From an uncultured Muribaculaceae bacterium (GTDB lineage: Bacteria > Bacteroidota > Bacteroidia > Bacteroidales > Muribaculaceae): a stretch of 6,866 nt of DNA. The DNA lies in contig CAJTRT010000082.1 in the NCBI GenBank assembly GCA_910579105.1, positions 1-6,866 of the forward strand, read 5' to 3'. Positions 6,784 through 6,866 of the stretch are shown here, piece after piece; the stretch's first letter is position 1, and the number at the start of each line of letters is the position of its first letter. The translations under genes were made by a program, and so were the position numbers. The notes beneath the pieces are model-generated. The model was not told where the DNA came from. It searched no databases and saw only the letters and a list, made by a program, of their open reading frames with translations.

Positions 6784-6866
6784 GCAGACCGCATCGCAGA
6801 AGCCCCGGTCTGGGGTCATGTGCGGCGGGATGTGGTGAACATAATTAGAAAGCGTTTATCCGCGCT
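6784..6866 (+). promoter_or_regulatory. Structured 5' leader or start of a small RNA (runs off the window)
   Basis: The predicted transcript turns abruptly GC-rich. It can form an outer stem CCGCA (6789-6793) with TGCGG (6821-6825), and inside it CCCC (6803-6806) with GGGG (6812-6815). AGACC (6786-6790) with GGTCT (6807-6811) is a competing pairing. AGCG (6851-6854) and CGCT (6863-6866) may start another stem. A tandem copy of GACCGCA spans 6780-6793. It could be an mRNA leader with regulatory structure or a non-coding RNA; I do not match it to a known RNA family. Confidence 0.35.

Overview
The window looks like a chromosomal segment from a GC-rich member of the Bacteroidales (Bacteroidota), possibly of the Muribaculaceae type. 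Four things support this. The large gene encodes a secreted Fn3/choice-of-anchor-J protein ending in a type IX secretion (T9SS)-like C-terminal sorting domain. Start codons sit behind AT-rich leaders with no Shine-Dalgarno sequence. Promoters fit the Bacteroidetes -33/-7 pattern (TTTG, 19-20 bases, TAnnTTTG). A small lipoprotein has a Bacteroidetes-style lipobox. The family-level placement is inference.

Layout. Bases 75-4568 (+) hold one very large gene for a 1497-residue exported, modular adhesin-like protein. From N to C terminus it has a signal peptide, a beta-propeller-like module, two Fn3-like domains, J domain 1, two Fn3-like domains, J domain 2, a CARDB-like domain, an Fn3 fold interrupted by J domain 3, and the sorting domain. 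It converges on a three-gene leftward cluster. Bases 4569-4704 between them carry a small GC-rich palindrome and a perfect 16-bp stem that can terminate transcription from both sides. The leftward genes, read from right to left, are an 83-residue basic membrane-anchored protein (6258-6509), lipoate-protein ligase A (5177-6187) and a 133-residue lipoprotein (4705-5106). The two gaps in this cluster are each 70 bases, and each contains a promoter candidate with a TAnnTTCG -7 box. The three genes are therefore probably separate or only partly coupled units.

Bases 6510-6866 hold no convincing gene. The section is AT-rich and contains a hairpin followed by a T tract. It then has the best promoter in the window (6747-6778, +), which drives a GC-rich, foldable leader running off the right edge toward an unseen rightward gene or RNA.

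Functionally, lplA attaches lipoate to 2-oxoacid dehydrogenase and glycine-cleavage proteins. The large protein probably acts at the cell surface or outside the cell. No pathway visibly links the genes. I see no mobile element, CRISPR array, tRNA or rRNA, and no complete undescribed system. The most distinctive items are the nested-domain architecture of the large protein and the unidentified structured leader at the right end.
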